Source: Methanoregula sp. UBA276 (GTDB lineage Archaea; Halobacteriota; Methanomicrobia; Methanomicrobiales; Methanospirillaceae). From it: a stretch of DNA of 19,392 nt. Positions 1 through 7,900 of this stretch are shown here, in pieces. The position numbers and the translations under genes were made by a program. The stretch is taken from the NCBI GenBank assembly GCA_002508495.1, contig DANA01000135.1, forward strand, positions 5,612 to 25,003. The letters are read 5' to 3'. How positions within the stretch are numbered: the stretch's first letter is position 1; each line of letters starts with the position of its first letter. The notes beneath the pieces are model-generated. The model was given only the letters and a program-made list of their open reading frames with translations. It did not search any database and was not told the DNA's origin.

Positions 1-3000
1 GCATCAGAGAAGGTCACCGTCAATGGCGTAGCTGTCTTTTCGATTACGTCCCAGAGCGGGAGCCAGCCCGGGGCATTGATGCCGAGTTCCTGGTAGGCCT
101 TGGTAAATTCGATCTGGCTGCTGATGGTCTCGGTGATTCGCTGGATCTTTTTAAGATAGTCGCTGATTGCCGGATCGGGGTCTTTTGCCGCCATGAGCTG
201 GACAAATCCCTTGAGCAGCATAAGCTGGTTGCGGACATCGTGGCGCGTGAGGCTGTTGAGGAGCTTGAGTTTCTGGTTTGCTTCAAAGAGCGCCACCTCC
301 GCTGTTTTCCGTGCGGTGATATCGGTGAGCATCCCGTCAAAAAATTCCGGCGCACCGCCCGGCCCAAGAACGATAACGGCAGACAAGCTGATCCAGAGCA
401 TCCCGCCATCCTTTCTTTTCATCCGGACTTCGGTATCAGAAACTGCCCCGTCCCGGATAATGCGGTCGATGATGGAGTTATGGGTTTTTGGATCGGCAAA
501 CAGTTCCAGGGGAGAGCTCTTTAAAAATTCCCCAACCGAGTCATAGCCGAATATCCTTGCAAGGATGGGGTTTGCCATGACCCATTGGGGGGATTGGCCC
601 GCGGTCACCCGGAAGACCCCGGCCGGCAGGTTCTGCATGATGTTTTTCAGCTGCCGGTGCTGCTGCCGGATCTCTGATTCCAGCTCCATTCGGACCGTGA
701 TATCCCGTGCCACCGCGAGAACAACGGGCTTGTCCTTCAGGATGAAACGCCGTGAATTGACTTCGACGGGAAAGACGGTCCCATCCTTTCGCTGGTGTTC
801 GGCTAAAAAGGTGAAATGGCCGGTTGCGGCCATCTCGGTTCTGATTGTCCCCATCTTCTTTCGGTGGGCATCCGAGACGATATCACGGACGGTCATGAGG
901 AGGAGCTCATCGCGGGTATAGCCGAGACGCGAACACATAATCTCATTTACCTCAATGAACTCGCCCGGTGAGCCGTCCGGCATCAGTCCGTGGATATAGA
1001 TGGCGTCACTTGCGTTGTTAAAGAGGGTCCGGAACTTTTCCCCGATCTCCCTCGCTGCATCCTCGGCCTTCTTACGTTCTGATATGTCGACCATGATACC
1101 CCGAAAACCGGAGACCTGCCCGGACCTGCGGATCGGCACGCTGTAAACAGCAACCGGGAAAGTCGACCCATCCGACCGGACGGCAGTGTATTCATGGTCA
1201 TCGAAGGGCTCGCCACTCATGAGTTTGCCGATGTTCCTGCGGATACGTGCGTGATCGGCGGGGTGGATCGCGTCAAGCGCATCCATGCCCGCGGGGAGCC
1301 CCTCCTCCCCTATGCCGAACAGAGCAAAAGCGTAGGCATTGGCATAGGTAATTTTCAGGTCTATCCCCATCTCAAAGACGACCTGAGGGAGCATGTCGGC
1401 GAGCTCGCGATACTTCGCCTCGCTCTCGCGGATCACCCGCTCGTTCTCGACCAGGGTGTCGAACTGGTCCCGCAGTTCCTCCTCGGAAGCCGTGATCTGT
1501 TCGTACGCGGCTTTGATCTCGTCCCGGATCTTCTGCTGCTCGGTAATATCCATCGCAATAAGAATGACCTTCTCCAGCTGCCCTTCTGCCGTAAAGACCG
1601 GGGTACAACTGACATGGTAAACACCATCCAGGATCTCCATGTCTTCTTCGACCGGGACCGGGTCCCTGGGTTTTTTCACTTTCTCAAGCGGGCAGTTTGC
1701 CGGGGGTTGTGCTCCGTGGCCGGCGTGAAACATCTCGTAGCACCGCTTGCCCGTGAGTTCGTCAAGGCTCATTTTGGTGGCGCGAAGGGCTGCATCGTTG
1801 GCATCAAGGATCCGGCGCTCAGGATCCATGATGATCGCGGGGTGGCCAATTGCCCGGAAGATGATCTCCCAATCCTTGCGGGCATGGAGCACATCCTCTT
1901 CTGCCTGCCGGAGCCGGGTGATGTCCCGTATTGACTCAATCGCCCCGACAACCTCCCCCTGCCGGTTGTAGAGCGGGCTAGACGTACCCATCAGGATTAC
2001 CTCATTCCCGCCCGGGCGGGGGAGCGGAGTCTCCGCGATCAACCGGTCACCTTCATGGATAATCTGGGCATAGTTGGCGGCAATGACATCATCAGATTCG
2101 AAGACCAGATCGATGAGGATCTTGCGCCGGGTCCCGTAGAAGGGGAGCGCATATTCCCGGTTGTTCTTCCCCAGCATTTCGGCAGCAGGGATGCCGGTCA
2201 TCTCTTCGATGGCATGGTTCCAGGAGATCACGGTGCCGGACCGGTCGATGACGAACGTGGCATCCGGGAGGAAGTTGATGATGTCATTGAGCCGCTGTTC
2301 AGATTCACTCAGTTCTGCTTCGGCCTTTTTCTGGGCCGTGATGTCACGCATGGACTCAATCGCCCCGACAACCTCCCCCTGCCGGTTGTAGAGCGGGCTT
2401 GCTTTCACCATGATCGTAACGGGCCTGCCTTTTGGGAGTGCCAGGGTGGTTTCAGCGATCAGGGTGTCGCCTTCCTGCTGGAGATGCGAGTAATTTTGCA
2501 CAACAGATTCGTCCCTTACGAAGATGAGGTCGATGAACATTTTCCGCCGTACGCCATAAAACGGGACCGCGTATTCGAAGTCCCTTTTTCCCATCATCTC
2601 ACCGGCAGGAACACCGGTCATCTCCTCGATTGCCCGGTTCCAGGCGATCACGGTGCCGGACCGGTCGGTCGCAAACGTGGCGTCCGGGAGGAAGTTGATG
2701 ATGTCATTGAGCCGCTGCTCAGACTCACTGAGCGCATCTTCTGCCTTCTTCCGGTCGGTAATGTCCCGGATAGATTCAATCGCACCGACGACATTCCCGT
2801 GCATATCATACAGCGGGGATGCGATAAACCAGAGATAGGCTCCTTTACCCCCGTACAGCCGCGGGATAAAGATCTCGGAGATGTACTGGTCTTCCTTCCT
2901 TTTGACAAACGGGTACTTCCTGCGCACCTCCTCGTCATCGTGGAATACGAGATCGATGAGGATCGGCCGTTTTTCTCCATAAAAGGGCAGCCCGTATTCA

Positions 3001-3545
3001 TGATCGCTCTTATCCAGCATCTCACTGGCAGGAACACCGGTCATCTCTTCGATTGCCCGGTTCCAGGCGATCACGGTGCCGGACCGGTCGATGGCAAACG
3101 TGGCGTCCGGGAGGAAGTTGATGATGTTATTGAGCCGCTGCTCAGATTCACTGAGTGCTTCTTCTGCCCGGCGTCGCTCGACGGCAATCCGGACCTTGTG
3201 GGCGAGCTCGGCAAACTGCGACGCCGGGTCGCCCCCTTTCTGGAGATAGAAATCCACCCCGTGGTTGATTGCGGCGATGACGACCTCTTCACGCCCCCGC
3301 CCGGTAAAGAGGATGAAGGGGATGCTCCCGTGATCTGCCCGGACCGCCTGTAAAAACTCGATCCCGTCCATCTCCGGCATCAGGTAATCCGAGATGATGG
3401 CATCGTACGAAAAGAACGCGGGGGAGACAAGGGCTTCCTTTGCCGATGTGCAGGTGTCCACGGACATCTCACCGGACTGCTCAAGGAAGAGCTTCCCCAG
3501 CTCGCAGAGGTCACTTTCATCGTCAACATACAAGACCGAGATCAT
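1..3545 (-). CDS. Multi-PAS sensor histidine kinase with N-terminal receiver domain (partial, C-terminus outside window)
   Basis: The frame is open from ATG at 3545 to the window edge, giving 1181 residues. It opens with a response-regulator receiver domain (about 1-118): acidic pair D8/D9, phosphoacceptor D53 in SDYLMPEMDG, T81 and K103. Seven PAS modules follow, at about 139-265, 279-405, 419-545, 545-667, 715-820, 826-950 and 955-1082. The first three are near-copies (NIINFLPDA, FAIDRSGTVIAWNRAIEEMTG-like starts, each ending AIESxRDIT). The fourth has a Cys-containing CYEMFHAG...NCPLEK segment, and a coiled-coil-like linker lies at about 665-715. The H-box LTRHDVRNQL puts the phosphorylatable His at residue 1102, so the ATPase domain must lie beyond position 1. 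No membrane segment is seen, so a soluble cytoplasmic sensor is likely. This REC-PASn-HK architecture is common in Methanomicrobiales. The input signal and output partner cannot be read from the sequence. Confidence 0.93.
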   Translation of the reverse strand, partial: MISVLYVDDESDLCELGKLFLEQSGEMSVDTCTSAKEALVSPAFFSYDAIISDYLMPEMDGIEFLQAVRADHGSIPFILFTGRGREEVVIAAINHGVDFYLQKGGDPASQFAELAHKVRIAVERRRAEEALSESEQRLNNIINFLPDATFAIDRSGTVIAWNRAIEEMTGVPASEMLDKSDHEYGLPFYGEKRPILIDLVFHDDEEVRRKYPFVKRKEDQYISEIFIPRLYGGKGAYLWFIASPLYDMHGNVVGAIESIRDITDRKKAEDALSESEQRLNDIINFLPDATFATDRSGTVIAWNRAIEEMTGVPAGEMMGKRDFEYAVPFYGVRRKMFIDLIFVRDESVVQNYSHLQQEGDTLIAETTLALPKGRPVTIMVKASPLYNRQGEVVGAIESMRDITAQKKAEAELSESEQRLNDIINFLPDATFVIDRSGTVISWNHAIEEMTGIPAAEMLGKNNREYALPFYGTRRKILIDLVFESDDVIAANYAQIIHEGDRLIAETPLPRPGGNEVILMGTSSPLYNRQGEVVGAIESIRDITRLRQAEEDVLHARKDWEIIFRAIGHPAIIMDPERRILDANDAALRATKMSLDELTGKRCYEMFHAGHGAQPPANCPLEKVKKPRDPVPVEEDMEILDGVYHVSCTPVFTAEGQLEKVILIAMDITEQQKIRDEIKAAYEQITASEEELRDQFDTLVENERVIRESEAKYRELADMLPQVVFEMGIDLKITYANAYAFALFGIGEEGLPAGMDALDAIHPADHARIRRNIGKLMSGEPFDDHEYTAVRSDGSTFPVAVYSVPIRRSGQVSGFRGIMVDISERKKAEDAAREIGEKFRTLFNNASDAIYIHGLMPDGSPGEFIEVNEIMCSRLGYTRDELLLMTVRDIVSDAHRKKMGTIRTEMAATGHFTFLAEHQRKDGTVFPVEVNSRRFILKDKPVVLAVARDITVRMELESEIRQQHRQLKNIMQNLPAGVFRVTAGQSPQWVMANPILARIFGYDSVGEFLKSSPLELFADPKTHNSIIDRIIRDGAVSDTEVRMKRKDGGMLWISLSAVIVLGPGGAPEFFDGMLTDITARKTAEVALFEANQKLKLLNSLTRHDVRNQLMLLKGFVQLMAAKDPDPAISDYLKKIQRITETISSQIEFTKAYQELGINAPGWLPLWDVIEKTATPLTVTFSD
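1912..3171 (-). repeat. Three tandem PAS-encoding repeats inside the kinase gene
   Basis: Three consecutive units of about 140 codons are highly similar at DNA level. The segment GATCACGGTGCCGGACCGGT recurs on the plus strand at 2226, 2646 and 3069, that is at 420 and 423 bp. A block of about 46 bases starting GACTCAATCGCCCCGACAAC is identical at 1933 and 2353. The remaining PAS domains of the same gene are not similar at DNA level. This shows recent internal duplication, possibly with homogenisation by recombination. Boundaries are approximate. Confidence 0.85.
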
Positions 3546-3580
3546 GAAAGAAAGTTCCCGTATGCCAATACTACATCCAA

Positions 3581-3590
3581 AATATAAAAA
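3581..3590 (-). promoter_or_regulatory. TATA-like box for the sensor kinase
   Basis: On the minus strand the segment reads TTTTTATATT, the best archaeal TATA-like sequence upstream of the kinase ATG at 3545. A start site about 25 bases downstream would leave a leader of only about 10-15 bases, consistent with the absence of a clear ribosome binding site there. This is inference from base composition and spacing. Confidence 0.4.
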
Positions 3591-3736
3591 ACATCATACG
3601 TATGCCGGGTGGGAGCCCGGTTTTTGGGAAAGACTGCCAGCACCGCCCGGATGGAGTTTTTTTTGCCGCAGAGACGCCGGATCCTCAGAAAAGCACCCGG
3701 TGCCAACCGATCTTTTTTATTTTGGCAGGGTGCAGT

Positions 3737-4315
3737 ATGGTTATGAATTTTAAAGGCAGCAAGACAGAAAAAGCGCTCCTCGCTGCGTTCGCCGGCGAGT
3801 CGCAGGCACGCAACCGCTACAGTTTCTTTGCAAGCACTGCAAAAAAAGAAGGCTACGAGCAGATCGCAGCAATCTTCGAGGAGACCGCCCAGAACGAGCG
3901 GGAGCACGCAAAACTCTTCTTCAAACAGCTCAAGGGCGGCGAGGTCACGATAACCGCAAGCTACCCGGCCGGGGTCATCGGGACCACCAAGGAGAACCTG
4001 AAAGCCGCAGCTGATGGAGAAAAGATGGAGTGGGATTCGCTGTACCCGGACTTTGCCAACGTTGCTGATAAAGAAGGGTTCAAGGAGATCGCAAAACTCT
4101 TCCGGAACGTGGCGATGGTCGAGGCAGAGCACGAGGCCCGGTACCGGAAACTCTACCAGAACATGGTAAAAGGCAAGGTATTCAAGTCAGCAACGGTCAC
4201 CAAGTGGCACTGCCGGAACTGCGGCCATGTGGTCACCGGCAAGAATGCCCCGGCAACCTGCCCGGTCTGCGACCACCCGCAGGCGCACTTCGAGCTGCTG
4301 GCCGAGAATTTTTAA
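3737..4315 (+). CDS. rbr: Rubrerythrin
   Basis: This 192-residue protein is full length for classical rubrerythrin, a cytoplasmic diiron/rubredoxin peroxidase that reduces hydrogen peroxide in anaerobes. The N-terminal ferritin-like four-helix domain carries the iron-ligand motifs GESQARNRY (about 20-28), NEREH (53-57), DKEGF and EAEHEARY. The C-terminal rubredoxin knuckle has C159-x2-C162 in WHCRNCG and C175-x2-C178 in CPVCD, and ends HFELLAENF as the family does. AGGGTG at 3727-3732 precedes two candidate starts: ATG 3737 (spacing 4) and ATG 3743 (spacing 10). The latter gives MNFKGSKTEK, closer to the usual family N-terminus, so the true start may be six bases downstream. The gene is monocistronic: the kinase is divergent upstream and a T-run follows. 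The function fits oxidative-stress defence in an obligate anaerobe. Confidence 0.96.
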   Translation: MVMNFKGSKTEKALLAAFAGESQARNRYSFFASTAKKEGYEQIAAIFEETAQNEREHAKLFFKQLKGGEVTITASYPAGVIGTTKENLKAAADGEKMEWDSLYPDFANVADKEGFKEIAKLFRNVAMVEAEHEARYRKLYQNMVKGKVFKSATVTKWHCRNCGHVVTGKNAPATCPVCDHPQAHFELLAENF

Positions 4316-4318
4316 CTA

Positions 4319-4326
4319 TTTTTTTT
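4319..4326 (+). terminator. T-run terminator after rubrerythrin
   Basis: Eight consecutive T residues begin three bases after the rubrerythrin stop codon. Oligo-T tracts just after a stop are the usual archaeal intrinsic termination signal. Confidence 0.55.
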
Positions 4327-4520
4327 AGGGAGTCTTTGCAGGTTCAGCTTTTTTTTCTCCACAGGCCCATCCATGGACGGGTTTTTTGGGGGACGCGGGA
4401 TTTTGGGGATCGGTCACAAAACAGGATCCCAGTACTTCACATTTTTTCGTTTTAGATTGGGATCTGATTTTCTCTGAGAACTGGATCGCGATTGATCCTG
4501 AACGGATTTTTAATCGGGAT

Positions 4521-4770
4521 CGTGATCGCGATTTGGAAATAAAAAACGATGATCGATTTTACCATGAAGATCGCTGGTCGATTCTGCGATCAAAATCGCT
4601 CATCGATTTTTGTACAAAAATCGATACGCGATTTTATCTTCCGTCAGAAATTTGGTTCGTGAACCCGGTTTTCAATCGCGATCCGATTTGAAAACAAAAA
4701 CCGATGTCCGATTTTTTCAGGAAAATCGCTGATCGATTCTGAGATTAAAACCGCTGATCGATTTTTCCGG
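4521..4770 (+). repeat. Degenerate 25-bp-period tandem array of dyad units
   Basis: This lies in a 563-bp gap between two convergently ending genes. A core close to CGCTGATCGATTTT recurs with its first base at 4521, 4547, 4572, 4597, 4622, 4677, 4702, 4727 and 4752: spacings of 26, 25, 25, 25, 55, 25, 25 and 25. The 55-base step leaves room for one decayed or lost unit. Individual units are inverted repeats, the best being AAAATCG (4592-4598) and CGATTTT (4604-4610) around a 5-base centre. The 25-bp period is not a multiple of three and the units vary, so neither coding repeats nor CRISPR fit. It could be a multi-site protein-binding region, a replication or segregation element, or a decayed satellite. 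Nothing else is recognised in the gap besides the rubrerythrin terminator and the adjacent palindrome. Confidence 0.75.
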
Positions 4771-4780
4771 ATTTTTTTTC

Positions 4781-4800
4781 ATCGCGATCATGATCGCGAT
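4781..4800. repeat. Perfect 20-bp palindrome
   Basis: ATCGCGATCATGATCGCGAT is its own reverse complement, with no central spacer. It sits immediately beyond the 25-bp array. A similar 20-mer with two differences occurs at 4513-4532 at the other end of the array, so the array is roughly bracketed by this palindrome type. It could be a dimeric protein-binding site. Confidence 0.85.
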
Positions 4801-4878
4801 TGCAGCTTTTTTACCGGAATCCTGGTGGTTTTGATCTTCTTTTAAAAAGCGTTACGATTCGTACTAGTCCGGCAGGGT

Positions 4879-5352
4879 TCAATTGATCCCGCTCATGAGA
4901 GCAACAACCCAGATCCCGACAAGGACGATCGCGATAGCAAGGTATCGCTGGTCATGGATAGCTGCGCAATACCCGGCAAGGCCGGATACCGCGGAGAGCA
5001 CGCCAAGGTATAAGGCTGTCCCGGGAACGTGGATGAAGACCATATTGCCTTGGGAGAGGAAGAGAAAGCCGATACAATAGATGGAAGGGAAAAGGAGTGC
5101 CCCGAGGAGAAGGGAGGCGGCTTTCCTTTTGGTAAACCACCCGAACAGAACCACAGTTGTGGGAAATGCGGCAACGAACATTGACATTGCAATGACCGTC
5201 AGAACGTAGGATACGGCCTGGTGCGGTTCCATTCCCTCAAAGGGAACGTGGCTGATAGTGCACACAAAGATCGCCAGCCAGACGATGAGCAGAGTGGCCA
5301 GCGCAATGTGCTTCTCGATCGCTTTTAGGAGATCAAATCTTTGTTTTTCCAT
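4879..5352 (-). CDS. Five-span membrane protein of unknown function
   Basis: This 157-residue integral membrane protein is not recognised. A short charged N-terminus (MEKQRFDLLKAIEKH) precedes five hydrophobic stretches at about 16-36, 46-70, 74-93, 103-123 and 128-150. No catalytic or binding motif is visible. ATG 5352 is chosen because it overlaps the upstream stop codon by one base (TGATG) and follows GGTGGT, suggesting translational coupling. GTG codons at 5361 and 5358 are in-frame alternatives. It is the last gene of a minus-strand run of four envelope-directed proteins starting at 7671, so it may be their membrane partner. That role is inference from position only. Confidence 0.8.
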   Translation of the reverse strand: MEKQRFDLLKAIEKHIALATLLIVWLAIFVCTISHVPFEGMEPHQAVSYVLTVIAMSMFVAAFPTTVVLFGWFTKRKAASLLLGALLFPSIYCIGFLFLSQGNMVFIHVPGTALYLGVLSAVSGLAGYCAAIHDQRYLAIAIVLVGIWVVALMSGIN

Positions 5353-6299
5353 CAGCACCACCCGGAGAAGATCCTCGTGTCCTGGGTTACGGTTCCGTTG
5401 GGGTGGACCACTATCACGGAAGGAGAAGGATCGATGAGTTCCAGTTCCGACGTCCGGTTCCCGTCAACCGTAACCAGGGCATAATATGTCCCGGCTTTAC
5501 GGTTGGTAAGGAGAGAAGGGTACGTGGAATTCCCCGCTCCCAGTTCAACCTCTTCTTCACCGATCGTGTGCGTTGCATTCAGGAGCCGGATATGCACCGT
5601 ATGGGACCGATTTGTATCCAGGTTCGTGAGCGACCAGCCGGCAATCAGGTGGATATCATACTCCTCCGGCAATCCCCTGAACGGGATGGTCTTGTCCGAG
5701 CGGTACAGGATATGGATAACCTCACCCCCGCGGGTGAGGTTTGGCCCGCTCTGGTCGAGATAATAGATCCTGCCCCCCGCAGCGATCTGTCCGAGAAGAA
5801 CGGTATCTGACACGGTGAAGGTTGCCTCTGAGGGCAACCAGCCCGAAACGGCACCCCGGTACATCTTTAAGAGGGGCAGGGGTTCAGTAAACTCGCCGCT
5901 CTCGTTCTTCACCACGATCACCGCATCTGCCGATACCGGAGGGGGGACGGATACAAGGTTTATCCTGACCCGGTCTTCGGTATTGAGCAGGGGCTCTCGT
6001 ATGGTGACGACCATTTCGCCATCGGTATCGGCATCCCTGACGAAGGCAGCGGGATCAACCGTAACCAGTGCATATTCGGAAAATTTACCGGACAGGTTGG
6101 GAGCCCGTGCCCGCTCATCGGCGGGGAGGTCGGCAAAATACTTCATTTCAAGGATTTTCGAAGCGGGGACGATGGGGGAGGCTGATTGGGTAATGAGGAG
6201 ATCCTTTGCAGATAACGGTATCAGGACATGGTCATGGATCAACCCTGTGCCAATGAGGAGGGCTAGTGCCGCTGCGATCAGCCAGAAGATCCTGTTCAA
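5352..6299 (-). CDS. Membrane-anchored exported protein with beta-sandwich-like repeats
   Basis: This 315-residue protein is unassigned. The chosen start is TTG 6299, with GGGAGG 8-9 bases upstream and an overlap with the preceding stop (TTGA); it gives the clean N-terminus MNRIFWLIAAALALLIGTG, a membrane anchor or signal. An upstream ATG at 6332 lacks a ribosome binding site and would add eleven polar residues. The outer part is rich in Ser, Thr and Asn and holds several N-x-S/T sequons. Two stretches around YALVTVDP and YALVTVDG, each preceded by Gly-Lys/Gly-Thr, suggest repeated beta-sandwich folds. A single Cys is the C-terminal residue of SGWC. The gene overlaps the upstream gene by 4 bases and the downstream start by 1, so the three genes are probably translated together. 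The function is unknown; a surface protein is likely. Confidence 0.82.
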   Translation of the reverse strand: MNRIFWLIAAALALLIGTGLIHDHVLIPLSAKDLLITQSASPIVPASKILEMKYFADLPADERARAPNLSGKFSEYALVTVDPAAFVRDADTDGEMVVTIREPLLNTEDRVRINLVSVPPPVSADAVIVVKNESGEFTEPLPLLKMYRGAVSGWLPSEATFTVSDTVLLGQIAAGGRIYYLDQSGPNLTRGGEVIHILYRSDKTIPFRGLPEEYDIHLIAGWSLTNLDTNRSHTVHIRLLNATHTIGEEEVELGAGNSTYPSLLTNRKAGTYYALVTVDGNRTSELELIDPSPSVIVVHPNGTVTQDTRIFSGWC

Positions 6300-6721
6300 T
6301 TCTGCATCCTCCCGGCAGGAATGAAATACCATGGATTTTGGAGCGGCCAGCCGCTCAAACTGTACATGACAACAGGGCCGGGCTGGTCCGGGCGGGTAAC
6401 ATTCACGTTGTAGACGATCTGGAGCGTGAGCAGGTTCTCACAGGGGAGAAACGGGAACAGGCAGGCGCTCCTGGGTATACATCCATCATTTCCGCACACG
6501 GTCACATTCGGGTAGAGGCGGGCAGTCGTCTCGTTCAGGGTCTGGAGCGGTTCGGGCGGAGTGACGCGACTATACATCGACATATCCCGTGGCCCGGCCA
6601 GATGATCCGCATTCGTCAGGTAATGGTACGGGTCCGTTGTGTTGTTATCTGCCCCCGCCATCGGAAATATCACCAGAGCTGCCAGCAGCAATGCGACCAG
6701 ACTTAAGTATTGAATCTTCAT
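6296..6721 (-). CDS. Small secreted protein, four-cysteine, unknown function
   Basis: This 141-residue protein starts with a clear signal peptide, MKIQYLSLVALLLAALVIFP, followed by a plausible cleavage region MAGADN. The start ATG 6721 has AGGA five bases upstream. An in-frame ATG at 6775 would overlap the previous gene and put 18 polar residues before the signal, so it is rejected. The mature part carries four cysteines in the segment VCGNDGCIPRSACLFPFLPC, compatible with two disulfides, and several N-x-T sites. No family is recognised. The gene lies 17 bases after the upstream gene and overlaps the next by 4 bases, so it belongs to the same transcript. A secreted or surface-associated role is inferred. 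Confidence 0.8.
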   Translation of the reverse strand: MKIQYLSLVALLLAALVIFPMAGADNNTTDPYHYLTNADHLAGPRDMSMYSRVTPPEPLQTLNETTARLYPNVTVCGNDGCIPRSACLFPFLPCENLLTLQIVYNVNVTRPDQPGPVVMYSLSGWPLQNPWYFIPAGRMQN

Positions 6722-6738
6722 ATTTTTCCTGCTGCCAT

Positions 6739-7671
6739 TCAGCAGCTGCATCCGGTGCTGTCGCGGGACGTCCACTGGCTCGTACTGGTTTCCATGTTTG
6801 CATCGTGGATCTGGATGTAGGCCCCGGTGGTTATCAGGTGTGCCCGCAGTATCCGTTCAGAGCCACGCGCAAATTTGGTTGTATATTTCAGTTCTCCCAT
6901 CGTCATGCCTTCTCCGGATATTTCCAACCGTTCGATACAGAGAGTCCATGACGCATCCGCTATTACATACGAGCTGCTGACAACGCGTTCGACCCGCTCG
7001 CCATACAGAACGTAAAACGTCCCGGTAGTCGAGATTGTCGCAAGGGGCGTTTCATCCGGATTGAGTAGGGATTCTGTTCCGCTCTTTTTCACAATATACA
7101 AGGGTGCAGTTTCATTTCCCGGTCCCGGGAGCACGAGGTCGATCCGCTGGATCGATGTAGTATATTCTGTTGACGCGAGGAACATACCATGCAGTGCAGT
7201 TCCGGTCTCATTGGCCCCAATATGCAGGCTGCCTGCCGGTTCTTTTGGCAGGATAAGGGTCCGGGTGCCTTCATCAGTACTGATAATTTCTTCAACGCTC
7301 GTACCCTGGTCGATGAGCAGGAGCCGGGAGTCCGGAAACTCATAGAGCCCGATGATGGAATTTTCAGATACAGCGATCTGTTCCTGGTCCATGAGCATAT
7401 CGAGGACCTCTTTTTGTAACGGATATTGCATAACCGGGAGACGGCCAGGAACCGGACCCGGCTCGGGTTCGCCAAACTCCTTCAGGAGGCTTGCCGCATA
7501 CGAAGGTTCGATATCGGTTGTGTGGGTCATCTGTATTTCATCCGACCCACACGTACCGACAGGAAACCCGATTCCCGGGCCGACCAGCAGGAACAAAAGC
7601 CCACAGAAAATTATTATGCAGCAGATTATCAGCAGGAAGTTGTGCTGAGTATTTTCGGAAGAAATATCCAT
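6739..7671 (-). CDS. Membrane-anchored exported protein, unknown function
   Basis: This 310-residue protein opens with an asparagine- and glutamate-containing tail, then one strongly hydrophobic stretch at about 11-34 (LLIICCIIIFCGLLFLLVGP), acting as an uncleaved anchor or signal. The rest is a soluble, largely beta-type region with no recognised motif. Cys residues occur near 41 and in the C-terminal GCSC. The start ATG 7671 has AGGA about ten bases upstream and is the first gene of the minus-strand run down to 4879. Its neighbours are all membrane or secreted, so it is probably part of an envelope assembly. I cannot assign a family; confidence is in the gene, not the function. Confidence 0.82.
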   Translation of the reverse strand: MDISSENTQHNFLLIICCIIIFCGLLFLLVGPGIGFPVGTCGSDEIQMTHTTDIEPSYAASLLKEFGEPEPGPVPGRLPVMQYPLQKEVLDMLMDQEQIAVSENSIIGLYEFPDSRLLLIDQGTSVEEIISTDEGTRTLILPKEPAGSLHIGANETGTALHGMFLASTEYTTSIQRIDLVLPGPGNETAPLYIVKKSGTESLLNPDETPLATISTTGTFYVLYGERVERVVSSSYVIADASWTLCIERLEISGEGMTMGELKYTTKFARGSERILRAHLITTGAYIQIHDANMETSTSQWTSRDSTGCSC

Positions 7672-7693
7672 AATTCGACAATCCTTTTTATTT

Positions 7694-7705
7694 AATTTAT
7701 ATTTA
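7694..7705 (-). promoter_or_regulatory. Possible TATA box for the four-gene envelope operon
   Basis: On the minus strand this reads TAAATATAAATT, the most AT-rich patch upstream of the ATG at 7671. It is close to the start codon, so initiation would leave almost no leader. GTTTTGAAAT at 7719-7728, just upstream, resembles the GTTTTGGAAT half-site of the divergent promoter at 9508-9635. Confidence 0.3.
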
Positions 7706-7900
7706 GAGAATAATCAATGTTTTGAAATTGCTTTTGTCAAATAGCAGAAGCGAGAGCATGTTTCAGTGCCAGCCGGTTTGATATGCGGAGGGTGGATTGG
7801 CAACCGGAAAAACCATGAGCGAATCAGAGAGCGGCACATTTACTCCTGATACCGGTGGCGAGGGCTTTCCGGATGGAATGAAAACCCGTTGGCTTTTTTA

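Noticed and set aside
2055..3353. A 432-codon open frame on the plus strand
   Set aside because: It is fully antisense to the kinase gene and exists because of the GC-rich codon pattern and the triplicated PAS DNA; its own repeats mirror those of the PAS units. No ribosome binding site or domain is seen.
4386..4691. A 101-codon open frame through the repeat array, with DRDRD-like residues
   Set aside because: The array period is 25 bp, not a multiple of three, so the frame shifts at every unit; no ribosome binding site precedes it. The repeat explains the apparent protein.
4521..4770. CRISPR array
   Set aside because: The units are 25 bp in total, degenerate, and have no alternation of constant repeats with unique spacers; no cas genes are present.
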